A DNA stretch of 15,802 bases from Phoronis ovalis (lineage: Eukaryota; Phoronida; Phoronidae), in assembly GCA_028565635.1 (NCBI GenBank), contig JAOXYB010026180.1:1-15802 (forward strand), in the 5' to 3' direction. Below the pieces are notes generated by a model. It saw only the letters and a program-made list of their open reading frames with translations, did not search any database and was not told the origin of the DNA. Positions 1 through 8,299 of this stretch are shown one piece after another; positions within the stretch are counted from its first letter, which is position 1; every line of letters begins with the position of its first letter. Made by a program: the position numbers and the translations under genes.

Positions 1-1770
1 GAAGTAGGTCAAATGCCAAAACGATTCTTGGACATTTTTTGTCTCGCGTAACACTTTCTTTGTCTCGCAATAACTGCCATGTTTGTTCTCGAAAGGGCAC
101 GTAACATTGCATTTATAGCCGCGAAGACAAAGCCCTTCCTGGATGATTCATGGGTGGATCTAGGAAGACAATAAGTTGGTGGGCGTAATAGGCTAGGTGA
201 CATGTTAAAATGACCTTGACAAGTAGGTCAAATGCCGTTACAAAACTGACATTTTTTGCCGTGCGTAACACTTTCTTTGTCTCGCAATGACTGCTTCAAT
301 TTTTATCCGATCAGCTTCATATTCAGTACAGAGTAAGTACATGTCACAGTACAGGTTTTATGTAATATTGACCCGGATCACTTCCAACATGGCTGACTGG
401 CGGCCATGTTGGTTCGTGAGACTACACGTCATAATATCAGCTTCAGTTTTTATCCAGTTAGTTTCATATTTGGCACAGAGTAAGATCCGGTCACAGTATA
501 TGTTCTGTATAATTTTGACCTAGATTACTTCCAATATGGCTGACTGGCGACCATATTTGTTCCCGAGAGGGCACGTAACATTGTGTCTATAGCCGTGAAG
601 ACAAAGCTCTGCCTGGACGATTCAAAGGTGGTTCTAGGAAGGCCATAGATTGGTGGGCGTAATAGGCTGGGTGACATTTTAAAATGCCATTACGAATCTT
701 CGACATTTTTTGCTGTACGTAACACTTTCTTTGTCTCGCAATAACTGCTTCAGTTTTTATCCGATCAGCTTTATATTTGGTACAGGATAAATACAGATCG
801 TCTATAATTTGACATGGATCACTTTTAAGATGGCCGACTGGCGGCCATGTTTGTTCTCGAGATGTTAGCTCACAATAATAGCTTTTGCTTTTTGTCGAAT
901 CATCTTCATATTTGGTACAAGGTAAATACTGGTCAAAGTACGCGTGGCCACGTTTGTACCCGAGGGTGCATGTTACATTGCATCCATTTTGGGAAAGACG
1001 AAGTGATGACTGGACGATTCAAAGGTGGATTCACATAGGCCATAGGATGGTGGGCGTATTAGGGCAGGCCACATTTCAAAATGACCCTGAGAAGTAAGTC
1101 AAATGCCGATGCAAATCTTTGCAATTTTTTGTGCATAATACTTTCTTTGTCGCGCATTAACTGCTTCAGTTTTTATCCGATAAACTTTATGTTTGGTACA
1201 CTGTAAATTCAGGTCAAAATGCATATCGACTGTAATTTCCATGTGGATCATTTTCAAGATGGCTGACTGGCGGCCATGTTTTTCCTGATAGTGCACGTTA
1301 CATTGCGCCCATTTCGGGAAAGACGAAGCGATGACTGGATGATTCGAAGGTGGATTTACGAAGAGCATGGGCTGGTGGGCGTATTAGGCAAGGTGAAATT
1401 TCGAAATGGCCTTGAGAAGTAAGTCAAATGCCGATATGAATCTTTGACAATTGTTGTTGCGCATAACACTTGTCGCGCAATAACTGCTTCAGTTTTTATC
1501 CGATCAGCTTTATATTTGGTACAGGATAAATACAAGTCAAAATGCAGTCTATGATTTCGACTTGGATCACGTTCAAGATGGCCGACTGGCGGCCATGTTT
1601 ATTCTCGAGATGTCATCTCACAATAATAATGTCGGATCATCCGTTGAAGCGATGACGGGACGATTCGAAGGTGGGGTGTATTAGGCCAGGTGACATTTCA
1701 AAGTGACCTTGAAAGTAGGTCATATTCCGATACGAATGTTTGACATTTTTCATTTGCGTAACAGTTTTCT
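1..1770 (+). repeat. Tandem array 1 of repeat family A
   Basis: The stretch is a head-to-tail array of a diverged unit. Each unit begins near TAACACTTTCTTTGTCTCGC, continues through CAGTTTTTATCCGATCAGCT and TTTGGTACAG, a core ATGGCCGACTGGCGGCCATG, GAGGGCACGTAACATTGC, GACGATTCAAAGGTGG and TTGGTGGGCGTAATAGGCT, and ends with CCTTGAGAAGTAGGTCAAAT. Unit starts lie near 49, 266, 720, 1136, 1464 and 1759, so spacing varies (217, 454, 416, 328, 295). The unit at 49 has lost its first half. The unit at 266 carries a duplicated middle section, with the CAGTTTTTATCC part at both 297 and 433. The left edge is cut by the window start and the right edge runs into repeat B. Reading frames inside it are broken and differ between copies, so I read it as non-coding repeat DNA. 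Confidence 0.93.
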
Positions 1771-1771
1771 T

Positions 1772-2044
1772 ATTTGTGACAGAAAACCCTAAAAATGGGT
1801 CGTTTTTGAAACCAAAATCCTTAAAAATGGGTGGATATTTTGAGTTTGGGCTGCACATACCTATCTGAAAATATGGTCAGTTCTCCCCCGGGGTAACGCA
1901 TCAGACAGCAGTTAGTCATTTTGAAAGAGTACCCCACAATGATAAATCAGATTATAATGCATGATGTATTCTATTCTTTTCTAATGTAAAAAAACAATAA
2001 TGTTAAAAAAATATAATCCTACACATTGGATGGGCATTAGACAT
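1772..2044 (-). mobile_element. Repeat B copy 1 (MITE remnant plus shared flank)
   Basis: This segment aligns in the same orientation with 6425-6694. Shared landmarks are TTTGTGACAGAAAACC, CCTTAAAAATGGGTGGATAT, GAGTACCCCAC, AGATTATAATGCATGATGTA and CACATTGGATGGG. Its first 120 bases end in TTCTCCCCCGGGG (1881-1893). Reverse-complemented, that part parallels the left end of the complete MITE at 14257: CCCC-rich terminus, a GACAGAAAA/TGACCATATTTTC-type stretch, then a TGTG-AGCCC block. I read it as a minus-orientation MITE end plus roughly 150 bp of older flank that was copied with it. It has no coding capacity. Confidence 0.75.
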
Positions 2045-2100
2045 GACAAATGTCTTGTTTTACTAGTAGTGGTGGTTTCATTCTAACACTACACTAACAG

Positions 2101-2222
2101 TATCGTTCCAAGATCAAGACCCGTCTAACTGGCAAGGTGAGGTTGAGGATATCAAAACAAAGCTAACAATGGTTTTAATTCAACAGTGTGCGACAGATCA
2201 TTGTAGTACACATCAGAATTAA
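2101..2222 (+). CDS. Candidate 3-terminal exon, unknown protein
   Basis: I do not recognise the protein. After CACTACACTAACAG, a plausible acceptor with a CTAAC branch-like motif, the frame starting at 2103 stays open for 39 codons to TAA at 2220. It begins SFQDQDPSNWQGEVEDIKTK and ends QQCATDHCSTHQN. The composition is mixed and acidic with a W and two C, unlike the K/N/F/I-rich chance frames around it. The exon would start with two bases of a split codon. A good internal donor, CAAG|GTGAGG near 2141, would give a much shorter internal exon instead. The upstream partner would lie to the left, beyond repeat array 1. An open run of this length is not rare by chance, so this is a hypothesis. 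Confidence 0.28.
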
Positions 2223-2275
2223 GCACTCGTCACTCCTAAGCACATCACCCAGTCATCTTACTTGTGACTCCATTA

Positions 2276-2370
2276 GGCATTAGCCTAGCTTTATGGCCCT
2301 ACTATGGCTTGCTTTCGGCTTCGCCATAGACAAGCCATAGTAGGGTCATAAAGTTAGGACTAGCATTAGC
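2276..2370. repeat. Long imperfect foldback (stem-loop)
   Basis: TTTATGGCCCTACTATGGCTTG (2290-2311) pairs with 2331-2352 over 22 positions with one G/T-type mismatch. The pairing continues outward with bulges through AGCCTAGC and GACTAGCATTAG. The loop is 2312-2330. A nested alternative, CTATGGC...GCCATAG, lies inside. It may be a tiny palindromic MITE or a structured-RNA precursor; the sequence does not decide. No clear target duplication was found. Confidence 0.8.
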
Positions 2371-2434
2371 CCTGTTGGTAGTTGTTTATTATTTTAGCTT
2401 TTGCAAATTGGTTTGTACGAATCACTTTGTGTAA

Positions 2435-3270
2435 AAATTAGTAGTGGCAAATCTGGGAGTCCCGTCACTGTAATCAAGGTTTGATTGTGGTTTAGATATT
2501 TAATCCTAGGGTGAATTGTAAAAAAACTGGTGGGGTAAACCTCGCAAGTGGGGGCTAACTCGACTAGGTGGCGCTATTCAAAATGGCTGCCAGAATCCTT
2601 AAAATTGCTACTGTGCACAACCTGCTGCCCCATGGAGGTCATTGCAACACTCAGAAGTTTGTTTTGGGTCTTGGTGAGTTTACGTAAAGTTAATCAGATA
2701 ATATAAGATTAAAGTTTCAAAATGGCTGCCACTAAAATCCAACATGACTGCCAGAAACTCGGAGTGTTTATATCCCTGCTTTTAGTTTTTATTGCATAAA
2801 TGCTATTTTGGTGACAGGAAATGGTTATATGTTAACAACAAATTCTTTTGATAGCATTTAAACAGTCACATAATATACTGTGAAGAAATAGCAGCCAGTT
2901 TTTGTAACGCTATTGAAATGGCTGCCAGAATTCACATAATTGCCACTGCGAAATGAATGGCTGACCCACTGAAGTCACAACAGCATCCAAAAGTAAGTCT
3001 TTGGCCCTGATAATATTTATTTGAGGTAACAAGATAATATCAGATAGTTATTTCAAACTGGCTGGTATTATATTCCAAAATGTTGTTTTGGTGACTAAAC
3101 ATACATGTAGGTTTGTGTGTATGGTAAATTCAACTAATGGGATTAAAATACATTTCTAGAGTACATATGAAGTAACAATTATTAAGTGATTTCATATATC
3201 TTTAAAAATGCACCTTTAATTATCAATAATACAATTCAAGATGGCCAAAATACTTGCAGAACCACATGTA
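2435..3270 (-). repeat. Repeat T, left copy (inverted partner of 7182-8050)
   Basis: The reverse complement of 7182-8050 aligns along the whole segment. Shared blocks run from GGCAAATCTGGGAGTCCCGT at the outer end to GGCCAAAATACTTGCAGAAC at the inner end. Between them lie CTACTGTGCACAACCTG, GTTAATCAGATAATATAAGA, TATATCCCTGCTTTTAGTT and CACTGAAGTCACAACAGCAT. Within T there are two diverged subrepeats of about 336 bp, beginning CGCTATT at 2572 and 2908. Each carries AAATGGCTGCCAGAAT, a central CTGAAGTCACAACAGCATCC-like block and an ATCAGATAAT-type block. No long frame is shared by the two copies. T abuts the decayed gene fragment at 3271. Confidence 0.9.
2561..2575 (+). promoter_or_regulatory. 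CTCF-like core motif in repeat T (left)
   Basis: CGACTAGGTGGCGCT resembles the bilaterian CTCF core CCASNAGRKGGCR. The other T copy carries a related motif on the opposite strand at 7906-7921. This is a match by eye only; binding is not shown. Confidence 0.25.
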
Positions 3271-4061
3271 CAGTCCGATTCACTTCAAGAATTCGATTTT
3301 GTATCTTTTCCATTCATATTGCAGGGATTGAAGCTCTTAATTCAATAATTATACTGCCCAGCCTTGCAGGTAGATTAGCCTTCTTGTAATAAATTGGTTG
3401 ACAGCTTCAGTCGCTGAGCTGGCATCCATGTTCAAGTGGAGATGAAGGATCATTAGGATTGCCATAGTAAAGTTGTAAGCACACCTGGTAATTAACCCTA
3501 GCGACCTTCATTCTATGATAATCGTCGTCCGAAGGAATTCTCAGATTATTTGTTTATCCCCCTCCACTTCATGTGCTACACTTGCGGAAAGTACAGTAAC
3601 ATCTGTATCTTCATCATCCAGAATAACGGTGTCATCTATAATCCAGAAATTCTGATTGCAGAATAAATGTACAGAAGAATTGTGTAGGCTTCTTCAGAAT
3701 GGAAATACATGACATGCGCTTTTTGGACTGCCATTGCTTGGAATTCGTCCCGTTTTAAGAATAAATGTACAGAAGAATTGTGTAGGCTTCTTCAGAATAG
3801 AAATACATGACATCCACTTTTTGGACTGCCATTGCTTGGAATTTATCCTGTAGCAAGATTTGGTCGCAGTGTCAACCCTTCAATCAGTAACATCATTATA
3901 TGTAGTGGCGTCTGTGATATAAGGCTTTGACCTGACCACCATCTAGATCTTCACGTAAAGGTTTCATCGTCTTCATGATAAAGACCTTTGTATTTGGTGC
4001 ATGAAGCAAGAAGAAAAAACATCCTCAAAGACTTTTTGTACTGGTGAATGTGTGGAACAGC
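3271..4061 (-). pseudogene. Decayed EEADTR/DTDV-family gene fragment, minus strand
   Basis: On the minus strand, reading down from 4061, broken frames give in order: KKSLRMFFLLASCTKYKGLY (about 4040-3980), then QAMAVQKAHVMYFHSEEAYT with SAIR near 3730-3660, then DDEDTDVTVLSASVAHEVEG near 3620-3560, then DDDYHRMKVARVNYQ, then GNPNDPSSPLEHG, then SCQPIYYKKANLPARL and RASIPA. From memory, animal genomes hold many copies of an uncharacterised protein family with the motif order EEADTR, DTDV, GCDT, NYQ, P-P-GW. This fragment fits that order but lacks the GCDT block. Stops, frame changes and a 98-bp tandem duplication show it is dead. The C-terminal part is confirmed by alignment with the plus-strand copy at 4378-4447 and 4776-5009. 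Function in the family is not known to me. Confidence 0.7.
3661..3846. repeat. 98-bp tandem duplication inside the fossil gene
   Basis: 3661-3758 and 3759-3846 are near-identical copies, both starting GAATAAATGTACAGAAGAAT and ending in TTGCTTGGAATT. The duplicated piece encodes the FHSEEA segment on the minus strand. Only a few base differences separate the copies, against heavy divergence elsewhere, so the duplication is younger than the decay of the gene. Confidence 0.93.
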
Positions 4062-4149
4062 TATAAATCTCATACAGTGCACTTAGAGGATGATGCAATG
4101 TGGGACAGAATTTAGTACTCATCAATGCAACAAATGATCCTGATCACAA

Positions 4150-5009
4150 GAGATGTCAAGGGTTATTGTACCACTGCATGTGTTCACCGACAATGATGCA
4201 GCTACTGCTTTCTTTGACAGTGCCACAAAGTCGGAACTCATTGTTGGAATCACTTGGCAGTTCCTTTCTAGTAACGCAGTTACCCATCAGATATTTATAC
4301 AAAGGCAAATTCAGCTCAAGCCATGCCAAGCCAGCACAAGCAAATTGAGAAACAGGAAGAAAACCGCTCAGAGAATGCCTCCTGATGTTGATTCCCACAG
4401 ACTGAAGGTCACTAGGGCTAATTAGCAGGTGTACATACAACTTAACTTAGGCTGACCTCAGTCTCTTTTGGCTGTTTTTAAAACTTATTTAGTTATAACT
4501 TGTCAAAATTTACACCATTACCTTTTATCTAGTATCACATATTAACCGGGTATCAAATATTTATCCAGTATCAAATGTTCACCCAGTATGAAATGTACAG
4601 TCATATATACCAAAATAGCATCTATTTACTAAACCAAGTATTGACATTGAATAACATGCTTTTTTTGGCTCCTATGCATAATATTACACAACCAGAGCCT
4701 ATGACTTCTTACAATATATGATATTACAATATTACAATAATAATATGCAGAGGACTACAGACTAGACTTACCTAATATGAAAATCCTGATGATGCACCAT
4801 CTCCACTTGACTGTTACATGTACCCTTGGATGGCAGCTGACCGATGGAGCTGTCAACCAATTAGTTACTAGAAGGCTGGTCTACCTGAAAGGCTATACAA
4901 TATATTTAAGAAATCAAGAGCTTCAATCCCTGCAGAAGATACAAACTCAGATTCTACAAGTGAATTGCACTCGGCATACGATTCATACTTAGACTTTGAT
5001 GACAATTGA
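4150..5009 (+). pseudogene. Second decayed copy of the same gene family, plus strand
   Basis: From 4153 the frame gives MSRVIVPLHVFTDNDAATAF followed by FDSATKS. This matches the family GCD block as I recall it (PLH-LTGCD--SAFFG-GKKS), with GCD decayed to DND. It continues to MPPDVDSHRLKVTRAN at 4378-4425, where a TAG stands in place of the TAC of NYQ in the minus copy. After an interrupting 4448-4775 segment, YENPDDAPSPLD (from 4776), GWQLTDG, a frame change, and KAGLPERLYNIFKKSRASIP follow. The end is an acidic tail with DSYLDFDDN and a stop at 5007. The tail is rich in D, S and E. Alignment with the minus copy (NPNDPSSPLEHG, KKANLPARL, RASIPA) supports homology. It is broken by at least two stops, one frameshift and one insertion. 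Confidence 0.72.
4448..4775. other. Insertion interrupting the plus-strand fossil, with 18-bp minisatellite
   Basis: In the minus copy the residues around NYQV and NPNDPSSPL are contiguous. Here they are separated by about 328 AT-rich bases. Inside, GTATCAAATGTTCACCCA-type units begin at 4532, 4550, 4568 and 4586, an exact 18-bp period over four copies. Clear intron signals are lacking, so I read this as an insertion rather than an intron. Confidence 0.6.
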
Positions 5010-5073
5010 CAATACTCAATACTTGCAATGTAGCGATAGGAAAGTATGATATTGATGCACAATCATATGTGTC

Positions 5074-5108
5074 ACATCCCATTAGTCCGACATCTCATTA
5101 GTCTGACA
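5074..5108 (+). repeat. Left inverted terminal-like repeat (16-bp units)
   Basis: Two tandem units, ACATCCCATTAGTCCG (5074) and ACATCTCATTAGTCTG (5090), are followed by ACA. The reverse complement of 7088-7106 matches the second unit plus ACA at 17 of 19 positions. These ends bracket about 2 kb and may be the ends of a non-autonomous DNA transposon. The target duplication was not resolved. Confidence 0.55.
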
Positions 5109-5109
5109 T

Positions 5110-6010
5110 TTTTTTTAGCATCCCCCTCTCATCAACAACTCCTGTAAACTTTGTGTCCAAAACAAAACCGCTGACAGGCTAAAATGTATTATATATGTTC
5201 TAAAAACAAATTGCGAAAACCACTATCTCCTGCTAAAAACTGGTAATATAATGCAGTTCTATATAAGGAGCATTTTACTTCCTGTGCTATTTGTGTTCCA
5301 AGTCGCATTTAATACTTTTATTTAGTTTATTAATTACTTGTCCAGTATGATCTAAAAAAATCAGAAACAATCATAATGTTAAAGTGCTTACCGGTGCTGT
5401 TACATGTGGCTGCACACGAATTAGCGCATTTTTTTTAAATTAGGCTTTGCACTATTATTGTGATACTGTGTTCTACAGTATTGAATCAACATTATATGCA
5501 TTTTAGAACACCTATAGCCCATATGCATGTTTACATTGTTATTTCAATTGATGTCAGATACTAACATTTTGATGGAACAATAAGCTACGACATTTCCTTT
5601 TTAATGCTTGTTCAGAAGGATGAAATATCCAATTTTACTCAAAATCAGTATTTTTTAAAAATCAAAACGTTATTTATACAGTATTCAATAGCCACATTTC
5701 CTTTATTTTACGAAGTTCAAAGTGAGGAAAAAAGGGAAAATTACATTTTCTGAAATGATAGTATGTAGATAAGTGTTTTCATTAAAATTCAGAATCATTT
5801 AAAATTTGAATTTTAAAAATGTATCAGTTAGACTTATAAATTTGAAAAACTAAGAAATTTTGAATAACTTTGTGTTCAGTTAATTCAATGTATAGTAAAT
5901 TTACATTATTATGGGAGGCAAAAAAATTGCTGTACACAGGTGTTCACAATTTAGCTGCAGTTTTCATATTTTTTGTTCTTACTTTACTCGCTATTCACAT
6001 TTCCTGTGAG
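5110..6010. other. AT-rich interval without recognised genes
   Basis: No exon-like run, no long frame and no repeat shared with the rest of the window was seen. There are many A/T runs. It lies inside the interval bounded by the inverted 16-bp-unit repeats. Confidence 0.6.
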
Positions 6011-6300
6011 CTTTTTATGCCCATCCACATAGTGGCTGGGCCAATATAGTCGTAACGTTGTCATCGTATGTAACACTTTCTTTTGTCTCGTGATAACAGC
6101 TTCAGTTTTTGCCTGATCAGCTTCATATTCAGTACAGGGTTAATTTCATGTTGAAGTGCAGGTAGATTATACTTTTAACCTTGACTACTTCCAATATGTT
6201 AGTTCCTGAGAGGGCACGTAATGTTGCGTCTATAACCGAGGAGATGAAGCGCTGCCTGGAGGATTCAAAGTTGGTTCTAGGAAGGCCATAAGTGGGTGGC
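6011..6300 (+). repeat. Single family-A unit with its head
   Basis: It begins CTTTTTATGCCCATCCACAT and carries ATATAGTCGTAACGTTGTC, then the body: TAACACTTTCTTTTGTCTCG (6071), TGATCAGCTTCATATTCAGT, GAGAGGGCACGTAATGTTGC, CTAGGAAGGCCATAAG. The head recurs at 15663-15802 and, eroded, near 10160. It contains a stem-loop (GCCCATCCAC / GTGGCTGGGC). This unit shows that family A is an element with a defined 5-prime-like end and is not only a satellite. Confidence 0.88.
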
Positions 6301-6424
6301 CCAAATTAGTAACTTTTTCGCAAATTAATCCCTAAACATGGATTGACTTCACACAAATGTCCACTGTTCAACAAACCCTAAAATTGGGTCGTTTTTTCAA
6401 GAAAAAACCTAGAAAATTTGTCCT

Positions 6425-6694
6425 TTTTGTGACAGAAAACCATAATATAGGTCAATTTTTGAGGCCAAATTCCTTAAAAATGGGTGGATATTTTGAGTTT
6501 TGGGTGCACATCCCCATCTAAACACATGACAGGTCACTACTCCACCAGGGGATACAGTCATTCTGAATAAGAGTACCCCACCAAAACAATGATAAACCAG
6601 ATTATAATGCATGATGTACTCTATTCTTTTCTAATGTAAAAAAACAAAAATGTTAAAAAAATATAATCCCACACATTGGATGGGTATTAGACAT
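6425..6694 (-). mobile_element. Repeat B copy 2 (MITE remnant plus shared flank)
   Basis: It aligns with 1772-2044 over nearly its full length. The MITE end is degraded to CTACTCCACCAGGGGA (6537-6552). Upstream, 6360-6424 holds further short ACCCTAAAATTGGGT-type dyads that copy 1 lacks, so this copy extends further into the MITE. As at copy 1, a family-A unit lies directly to the left, so the A-then-B order is the same at both sites. Confidence 0.78.
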
Positions 6695-6699
6695 TAGTA

Positions 6700-7080
6700 A
6701 TATTGTGCTTCAGTGCTATTTGCAATTAGTGTATTTTTTTGTCTAAAATTGATACAATGTACGATGTACAATATATCTTTTCAGGAAAAGTAGGTTATGA
6801 GGAAGAACAGTGTCATCCTACAATAGTACAATGCTAAGAGTGGGATCGTCAGTATGGCGTAACATACCAGTTGTACATGTACACATCTATGCAATTTACT
6901 TGGATCAGAAAGTAAAAAATATGAATTCAATATTCATTAGGTTTCTGAATTATAACGACATAATGAATATTGTCAAAAAAGAGTACCGTATAACTTTAGT
7001 GGAATGCATTGTTCGAATGTGTAACATTTTGTGATGATTAATTTCATCTCTAAGTTAGCAAGCGTCTGTCAAAAATTGGT
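6700..7080. other. AT-rich interval, nothing recognised
   Basis: There is a 74-codon frame starting at 6810, but its composition (Y, N, I, V) and lack of splice or family signals give no reason to call it a gene. Confidence 0.5.
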
Positions 7081-7087
7081 TATTTAT

Positions 7088-7118
7088 TGTCGGACAAATG
7101 AGATGTTGACTATCGAGT
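7088..7118 (-). repeat. Right inverted terminal-like repeat
   Basis: TGTCGGACAAATGAGATGT (7088-7106) is the near-exact inverse of 5090-5108. A second, weaker unit (TGACTATCG) follows outward, mirroring the two-unit structure on the left. Confidence 0.5.
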
Positions 7119-7181
7119 TGACTCTGGAGTAATTTATAAAACTTTTTCTGAGATAAATATGTCTAGTACGAGACTTAGCCA

Positions 7182-8050
7182 TACATGTGGTTCTGCAAGT
7201 ATTTTGGCCATATTGGTAATAAAATGTGTATTTTACAGTATTTCTCCAGAAATGGATGTTATTTGAAATCACTTAAAAACTGCTATTACTACACATTATA
7301 CTCTAGAAATATGTTTTAATCTTTTAAGTGGATTTGCCATATCCACAAACCTATGTTTAGTCACCAAAAACAACATTTCTACGAAAACAGAAAGCCGAAA
7401 TATTAATATTCTGGTGGCCATATTGGAATATAATGGCAGCCATTTTGACAGTACAATCTGGTATTATCTGATTACCTCTACTAAACATTATCATCAGATC
7501 AAAAACTTACTTCTGGATGCTGTTGTGACTTCAGTGGGCCAGCCCCGAAGGAATTATGTGGATTATGGTGGCCATTTTGAATAGAGCAACAAAAAATGCT
7601 GCCATTTCTTTACAGTATACCAGGGTATACTATCAAAATGCTAACAAATGAATTTGTTTGCAACATAGCACCATTCCTTGTCACCAAAAAAATATTTATA
7701 ATATAACTAAAAGCAGGGATATAAACATTCCGAGTTTCTGGGAGCCATGCTGAATTTTAGTGGTAACCATTATGAAATTTTAATCTTATATTATCTGATT
7801 AACTTTACACACCCAAAACATACTTCTGAGTGTTGCAACGTCCTCAATGGGGCCAACAGGTTGTGCACAGTAGCAATTTTGAGGCTTCTAGTGGCCATTT
7901 AGAATAGTGCCACCTGGTGGAGTTAGCCCACACTTTTACAAGGTTTCCCCCCTCCCATTTTTTTGCAAATCACCCAAAGGAATCAAAACCACCCTCAAAC
8001 CCTGATTGCAGTGAGTTGGTCACGGGACTCCCAGATTTGCCTCCACTAAA
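7182..8050 (+). repeat. Repeat T, right copy (inverted partner of 2435-3270)
   Basis: It starts ATACATGTGGTTCTGCAAGT and ends ACTCCCAGATTTGCCTCCAC. It is the reverse complement of the left copy throughout, with moderate divergence and small indels. The divergence indicates an old pair, so a recently made foldback is unlikely. Confidence 0.9.
7906..7921 (-). promoter_or_regulatory. CTCF-like core motif in repeat T (right)
   Basis: Read on the minus strand this is TCCACCAGGTGGCACT, a close match by eye to the CTCF core. Together with 2561-2575 it forms a convergent pair. It also contains an E-box (CAGGTG). Confidence 0.27.
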
Positions 8051-8299
8051 TGGATTGCTACTCAAATATTTTAAAGTTTGATGGGGGTTTTCTCACGGAA
8101 GCTATTTATTTGGATTGGATTCAGCGGTAGTTCCCTAGATCTACGTATAACCAGAATGGACTCGAACCGTCAATTCTCATTCACAGACCTGTTTCCTACT
8201 ATTCGAACCATTTTTGCAGGTTTCGCACTGAAATTTTTGTTACTCGAACTGCCATTTCTATGGACTTGAGCAAGTTGACATGCACTGAACATATTTCAG

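Noticed and set aside
1099-1368. 89-codon minus-strand frame in array 1
   Set aside because: It lies inside family A. Equivalent frames in other units are broken, so there is no sign of coding selection.
1-1770. CRISPR-like reading of the repeated units
   Set aside because: The units are hundreds of bases long, diverged and without short spacers. The context is eukaryotic.
4156-4440. 94-codon minus-strand frame
   Set aside because: It is antisense to the plus-strand fossil frame, which matches the family motifs and the other copy.
8151-8172. tRNA B-box-like GGTTCGAGTCC on the minus strand
   Set aside because: No A box, acceptor stem or cloverleaf could be built around it.
8078-8269. 63-codon plus frame ending LLLELPFLWT
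   Set aside because: It starts inside the edge of repeat T flank, has no splice or family signal, and its length is expected by chance.
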